Shown here: positions 59,224 through 64,000 of the stretch, piece by piece
How positions within the stretch are numbered: the stretch's first letter is position 1
How the letters are laid out: each line of letters opens with the position of its first letter
From: Sesamum alatum
Taxonomy: Eukaryota > Streptophyta > Magnoliopsida > Lamiales > Pedaliaceae
DNA: 64,000 nt
Direction of reading: 5' to 3'
NCBI GenBank assembly: GCA_034509735.1
Contig: JACGWO010000004.1
Coordinates: forward strand, 21,309,395-21,373,394
Notes under the pieces: model-generated
What the model saw: the letters and a program-made list of their open reading frames with translations, nothing else
Database searches by the model: none
What the model was told of the DNA's origin: nothing
Position numbers and translations under genes: made by a program

Positions 59224-60828
59224 CTATTTGGCAAGAAGGGCTTCGTTGAGTGTAGCCAAGTTTCGGAATCCCACACCCCCTTCGACTTTCGGTTTGTTCA
59301 TCCTTGAACAAGCCGCCCAATGAACTCTTTTGTCTTCCTTTTGGTGCCACCAGAAATCAACCATCATACTCTCTAATTGCCGAACAAGAGTCTTCAGAAG
59401 TTTGAAACATGACATGGCATACGCAGGGATCGCCTGGAGGACGGCTTTGATCAACACCTTTTTGCCCACCTGAGAGAGAACTTTTGCATCCCAACCACAA
59501 ATTCGGTTCCAGAACTTCTCCTGGATGCTCCGAAACATGGCCTGTTTAGAGTGACCACCAACTATCGGTAACCCAAGGTACTTCTCATGACGAGCCATCA
59601 ATCAGACCCTTAAGAATCCGCGAGGGAGTGCTGAACTTCGAGAGCAACACATGGGCTGAAAACAACGCCTGATTTCTCCAAGTTCACTTGTTGGCCCATC
59701 GCCCTTTCATATTTTTCAAGGACCCTCTTGATCGTTTGTATCGATTCCACATTCGCCTCGCAGAAGATAAGAGTATCGTTTGCAAAGAGAAGGTGGGAGA
59801 TCCTAGGGGCCGAATTCCAAACCGCTACGCCATGAAGGTGACCCTGTGTCTCTGCCACTCTCAAAAGACCACTCAACGCCTCTGCACAAAAAAGGAATAA
59901 ATACGGCGACAGAGGGTCTCCTTGACGGAGACCTCTTTATGGGTGTAGATAACTAAAACTGTCACAGTTCAACAAAAAAGAGTAAGAGACCGAAGACACA
60001 AATAACATGATAAGGGACACAACAGAGGAATGAAAGCTAAGCCGAAAAAGGATACGCTCCAAAAACTTCTATTCCACTCGATCATATGCCTTGCTCATGT
60101 CGAGCTTCAAAGCTGCAAACCCCTTTTCACCTTGGCTTTATAAGTCAAAAAATGGTTAAGCTCATACGCAACAAGAATATTATCCGAAATCAAACGACTA
60201 GGAATAAATGCGGATTGAGATTCAGAGATGATATCGTTCATAAAAGGTTTAAGCCTATTAGCAAGTGTTTTAGAAGCTATCTTATAAGCTACGTTACACA
60301 AGCTAATAGGCCTAAATTGAGAGATGTTCCCAGGGCTGTCACACTTGGGAATAAGGACAATAAACGTGTGATTCATTTTAACATCCATGCTATGAGAATT
60401 AAGAATATTAAGAACAATACGTGTGACATCACGACCAATGATATGCGAGAATTTATGGTAAAAAATCAGAGACATACCATCCAGCCTCGGGGACTTGAGG
60501 GGCGACATTTGGAAGATAGCTTTCTCAACCTCCAACGGGGTGAACTGAGAACATAGCACGTCGTTTATCTCAGACGTCACCTTCGGGGAGATCTTACCCG
60601 TAACTTCCTCAAGGATATCGAGTGAGGGTCTGTCGACGAAAAGATCTCCGAAAAATGCTCCAACATAATCCCCTGAATATCCTCCCTCTCATATTTCCAA
60701 TATCCTTCATTGTTCTGGAATTTGTGAATAGTGTTTATCTTTTTCCGTGAAGAAGCCCTCAAATGAAAAAACTGGGTGTTCTTGTCTCCTTCTTTGATAC
60801 ATTCCATTTTCCCCCTTTGCTTCCACAT
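59224..60828 (-). pseudogene. LINE reverse transcriptase, frameshifted
   Basis: 60577-60828 has GDKNTQFFHLRASSRKK. 60107-60580 has SPLKSPRLDGMSLIFYHKF, FIVLIPKCDSPG, FRPISLCNVAYKI and SESQSAFIPSRLI. 59610-59876 has SHLLFANDTLIF (FAND instead of FADD: first catalytic Asp of motif C changed). 59224-59601 has YLGLPIVGGHSK and FWWHQKEDKR. Three or more shifts. Confidence 0.87.
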
Positions 60829-61118
60829 AACCTCTTCTGCATTTAATAAGGCCTCAACTGCGTCTCTATACTTCCGAATTTCAGAGGTAACTTCAGGTGT
60901 TTGTGTACGATTTTGTAGTTGGGTTATCCTATTTTGAGTTCCCTTATTTTCTTTTTAATGTTACCAAACTTAGCTTGTCCCCAATGCATAAGTCCAATTC
61001 GGCAAGAATCCAAATCTTGAAGCAGCTGCTCATAATTAAGGACCCATGACTTCCGAACAAGGTTATCACACTCCTCCGAACGTAACCATAAATCTTTGAA
61101 CTTGAAGTGTTTTTGACA

Positions 61119-61837
61119 CTAATGCTGCTTCAGTAGGGACGCTTCTGTGTCTAATAACAAAGGACAGTGATCGGACCCGATCATATCGAGGTGGTCCACT
61201 TGAGCCGAAGGGAATAAGTGAGACCATCTTTCGGTAGCGCAAGCTCGATCAAGACGGGCTCTAACAGTGTTAGGGTGTTCACGATTGTTGCTCCAAGTAA
61301 ATCTGTCTCCCATGAAGCCAAGATCATGAAGGTTGCAATCGTCCAGTGCTTGACGAAACTCCAATATTTGAACAATGGGTCTCCTGTTTTTGCTGTTAAA
61401 CTCTGTCGTCAAAAGACTTCATTAAAATCTCCTAAGCAAGGCCACGGTTTACATGACTGTCGTCCCAACCGTCTTAATCGGTGCCACGATTCGCGATGTT
61501 TCGGCGTATCGGGGTCTCCATAAAAACCACAAAATCGCCAGTACCTCTGGGAGCCAACTAAACCTACATCCGCGTCGATAAAAAGGTGAGAAAAGGCCTT
61601 ACCGAACACCGTAATCGATTTGTCCCAAAGAAGAGCCATATCCCCTGACTTACCTCTAGCCTCGGAGCATATACCAAACATGTCATACCTGGATTTTAAC
61701 CACTCAATTTTCTGACTCTTGCATTTAGTCTCCATAAGAAAAACCAAACCTGGGTGATGATGACGAACCATGTCGTTGAGTTTACGAACTGTCCAGGGGC
61801 CACCCAATCCCTGACAGTTCCAACTGATGATTTTCAT
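61119..61837 (-). pseudogene. LINE endonuclease, split by frameshift
   Basis: Starts MKIISWNCQGLGGP at 61837; LMETK supplies the metal-binding Glu, LGDFNEVF the Asp-Asn pair, after which the frame shifts at about 61410. The second part gives GDRFTWSNNREH, RLDRA and MIGSDHCPLLL with the catalytic SDH. Confidence 0.87.
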
Positions 61838-62337
61838 GGTGACCAGCGGGGCTACGAGCAGCCTTCGCCATTGGGATTTCTTCATCAATGAGGTGGCGCC
61901 GCTTAGCCAACGAGAAATCAGTGCTATTAGTGAGAGCATCACTAGAGGAGGGATTCTTTCGTTTATGTTGACCTGTGACAAGATTACTGGGCGTCCGTTT
62001 GGTATATTTCCGTTTGAGCTTGGTGGTCGTGGAGAGGGGTGGGAGCTGGACACTGAAGGAGATGGGAACTTTGTGTAGAGTAGGTTTAGGAGGCGGGTTA
62101 ACAGTAGGGGACTGGGATCTTTGCTGGGGGTGGAGGGGGGGGGGGGTTTCAGGGATTTGGGAGAGGAGTTGATCATCCAAGGCTGATTTGTGAAGAGTAG
62201 GTATAGGGCAGTTGTTGTATGATTCCAGATGTATGGGAGGATGAGTGAGATTACCAGTCATGGAGAAGGTGTGAGTGCATGGGAGGGGTGGTCAGTTGTG
62301 GCTTGCATGGGGGAGTGAGCAGGTTGGGTATATTCTG

Positions 62338-63444
62338 TTATGGCAATGGTTTGCATGGCATGTGACGTAGATAGGGTTTGGGTGGGGTTAGGGTTTGTCG
62401 GTGCACATAAGGGTTGACTTGGGGAGAGAGTTGGGTCAATGTGTATGTAAGGAAAGTGGGATTTCTGAATATCTTTGGGATTAGGCTGCTGCTAATCCGA
62501 GTAATTAGGGACTGAGAATTCCTTGTAATATGTGATCTATTTTCGGGAGGAGGTGGTGAAGGCCGTGATGGATTAGGGCAAAAGATATTACTACCTTTCC
62601 GAACAATGGATGATTGGTAATGATGCGGGTGTGGGGGAGAAAAATATTCACTTTCCTTTCCCTTATTAGGTCTACCAAAATTAGGATTCAACGTCACTGT
62701 AGGGCGTCTGTTGGTTGGCGTTGCCCTTAGCTAATGCCCGTTGGGTGTCAACTCGCCACGATCCTAAAAATCCTGTTCATATCCCAAATCGAAATCCTTG
62801 GATAGGTGACCCAGTTTGCCGCAGAGGTAGCAAAAGTTTGAAAGTCGTTCGTACGTGAACGAGACTGTAAGCTCCTCTCCGTCCGAAGAGAGTCTCTTCA
62901 TGTATCGAAGAATAGGTTTATGCACATTCAAGTACATGCTCATTCTTAACGTAGGACTCCAGTGGCGGTGATGATCCATATGTTCCATATCGATAAAGTG
63001 GCCCATGCGGTTTCCCATACACTCAACGATGTCTCTTGTCATCTTTCGGATTGGGAGATCTAGAATATGGACATAAAAAGCACACCAACATAGATCAACT
63101 GCAAGAGGGTTCTCATCTTCACCAACCTCACTTGAGATCAATATGTTTTTCTCGAAGCTCCAAGGACACCCTTCGAGGGCCAAATTTTTTTCCAAAACGT
63201 GGTTAAAACTGAACTGGAAGACATTGTCCGAGATGCACTTGATGTCCATGACTTTAACGGGGTTCATAACCGACATGAGTGTCTCTTTCAAAAAGTCAAA
63301 TTTTTCTGTGCTCCTAGCCAGTAATCGACCCACACCCGGATCTCCCTGATTCCCTGACCAAGTCTCCCTTTCCAGAATCACACCGCTCTTCTCTTCATCC
63401 GTCAAATTCAGATTCCTCCCCAATCGTTCAGAGGCCTCATCCAT
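62338..63444 (-). pseudogene. LINE ORF1 (DUF4283 and degenerate zinc knuckle)
   Basis: First frame 62764-63444 (226 codons): LLARSTEKFDFLKETLMSV, NVFQFSFNHVLEKNLALEG, PWSFEKNILI, then a DUF4283-type RNA-binding fold, ending NFCYLCGKLGHLSKDFD. The knuckle should be C-x2-C-x4-H-x4-C; the last Cys is Phe here. A stop at 62764 and another near 62734 precede LRATPTNRRPT and the proline-rich tail 62338-62697. Confidence 0.78.
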
Positions 63445-63857
63445 ATCCTAGAGGAAGTCCGATATGCCGCCCCAAAGGTGAAGTCAAGAGATTGTCGAAA
63501 CCAGATTTTCCGTTCGCGCCGCAAGGTTAAGAGTTGTCCTGCAAATGTCAAAAAAGGAACAATAAGGAGTGAACAAACAGAGGCCAAGAAACAAGATGAA
63601 CTGTAGAGAAAGGAGTGGGGTGATAGGCTCGTCCACTCGACAGAGTCGACAATGATTGACCGGAATAATCGTCGGAGCAACAAAATTGCCTAGCTCTCAG
63701 ACAAGAGACTTGATCCTCTCATGCAGGAGGCACAGGGCTCTCACGAGAGAGATTTTTTTTGGGAAGACGTTTTGGTATAGCATTGGGTTCTTGGTGGAGG
63801 GCAATACTATTAACAGGAAAAATTAAATTATATATGAATATAAGATTAGTTATGAAA

Positions 63858-64000
63858 ATGGGAAAATTATTTTTTTTTTCCGCTAAGTTTGCCCAATATT
63901 AATTTTAGTCCGGTAACTATGCTTATTTTTTTCTAAGTCCAGTAACTTGCAAAATTGATGAGATTTAGTCCGAATAAGGGTTTTTTTACTCAATTTTCTG
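63858..64000. mobile_element. Foldback MULE copy, cut by window end
   Basis: GGGAAAATTATTTTTTTTTT, CCGCTAAGTTTGCCCAATAT, GATGAGATTTAGTCCG: the same terminal sequence as 38738. Only the first 143 bases are in the window. Confidence 0.85.

Larger units (their letters stand above)
57765..63780 (-). mobile_element. Near full-length L1-type LINE, frameshifted
   Basis: Right to left: 5' leader (63445-63780), ORF1, endonuclease, RT, zf-RVT, RNase H, short A-rich tail (complement of about 57765-57778). This is the full plant L1 order including RNase H. Frames are broken in ORF1's middle, endonuclease and RT. Target duplications could not be found. Confidence 0.85.

Noticed and set aside
61827..62172. 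Plus-strand ORFs within the second LINE
   Set aside because: Shadows of the Pro-rich ORF1 tail on the minus strand.

Overview
This is eukaryotic nuclear DNA from a flowering plant, probably a eudicot. Evidence: spliced plant genes (40S RPS29/uS14, a strictosidine-synthase-like protein, two ankyrin-PGG proteins, a WRN-like exonuclease pair, an ALFIN-like relic), AT-rich spacers, and plant-type transposons (L1-type LINEs with RNase H, Ty3/gypsy, Mutator-like, Harbinger-like MITEs, a Helitron, a tRNA-derived SINE). No species can be fixed from sequence alone.

Layout. 1-3592: 5'-truncated minus-strand LINE. 3592-14371: a tandem segmental duplication of about 7.4 kb period. Each copy carries an intronless WRN-type 3'-5' exonuclease gene on the minus strand (4610-5281 and 13130-13786; the second has lost its last five codons). 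The 5 kb between the copies is a mosaic of two broken gypsy elements in opposite orientation. 14616-15482: two exons of an ALFIN-like gene relic. 18051-22157 (+) and 23713-26680 (-): two ankyrin-repeat/PGG membrane protein genes tail to tail; the exons that correspond have identical lengths (150, 48 and 434 bases). 28218-31359: a Mutator-like element with a decayed transposase and a second, antisense gene. 32726-34137 (-): three-exon 40S ribosomal protein S29 gene with telo-box motifs. 34558-37582: a Harbinger-type MITE split by a 2.8 kb Helitron. 37668-43286 (-): four-exon strictosidine-synthase-like gene whose introns contain a foldback Mutator MITE and a SINE.

43.5-46.5 kb is AT-rich without genes, followed by an LTR-like block (46.54-47.04 kb). 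47818-57462 is a large, decayed Ty3/gypsy element of Tat type: 5' LTR (carrying a foldback MITE), PBS, gag, protease, RT/RNase H, a deleted second RNase H, integrase, then an antisense spliced gene resembling the putative gypsy-type transposon domain, then a cut 3' LTR. 57765-63780 is a nearly full-length but frameshifted minus-strand LINE. The window ends inside another copy of the Mutator foldback family.

How parts relate. Host genes probably act independently: translation (RPS29), membrane ankyrin signalling (ANK-PGG), a secretory beta-propeller enzyme-like protein (SSL), and nucleic-acid trimming (WRN-like). Everything else is transposon-derived. I see no operon-like or defence-like system. 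The most informative novelties are transposon biology: a Helitron whose empty site is preserved elsewhere in the window, antisense spliced genes in two gypsy elements, covarying hairpin repeats in a gypsy 3' region, a MULE with palindromic subterminal repeats, and a foldback family with tRNA-like arms. All exon borders are read by eye from splice consensus and reading-frame continuity.
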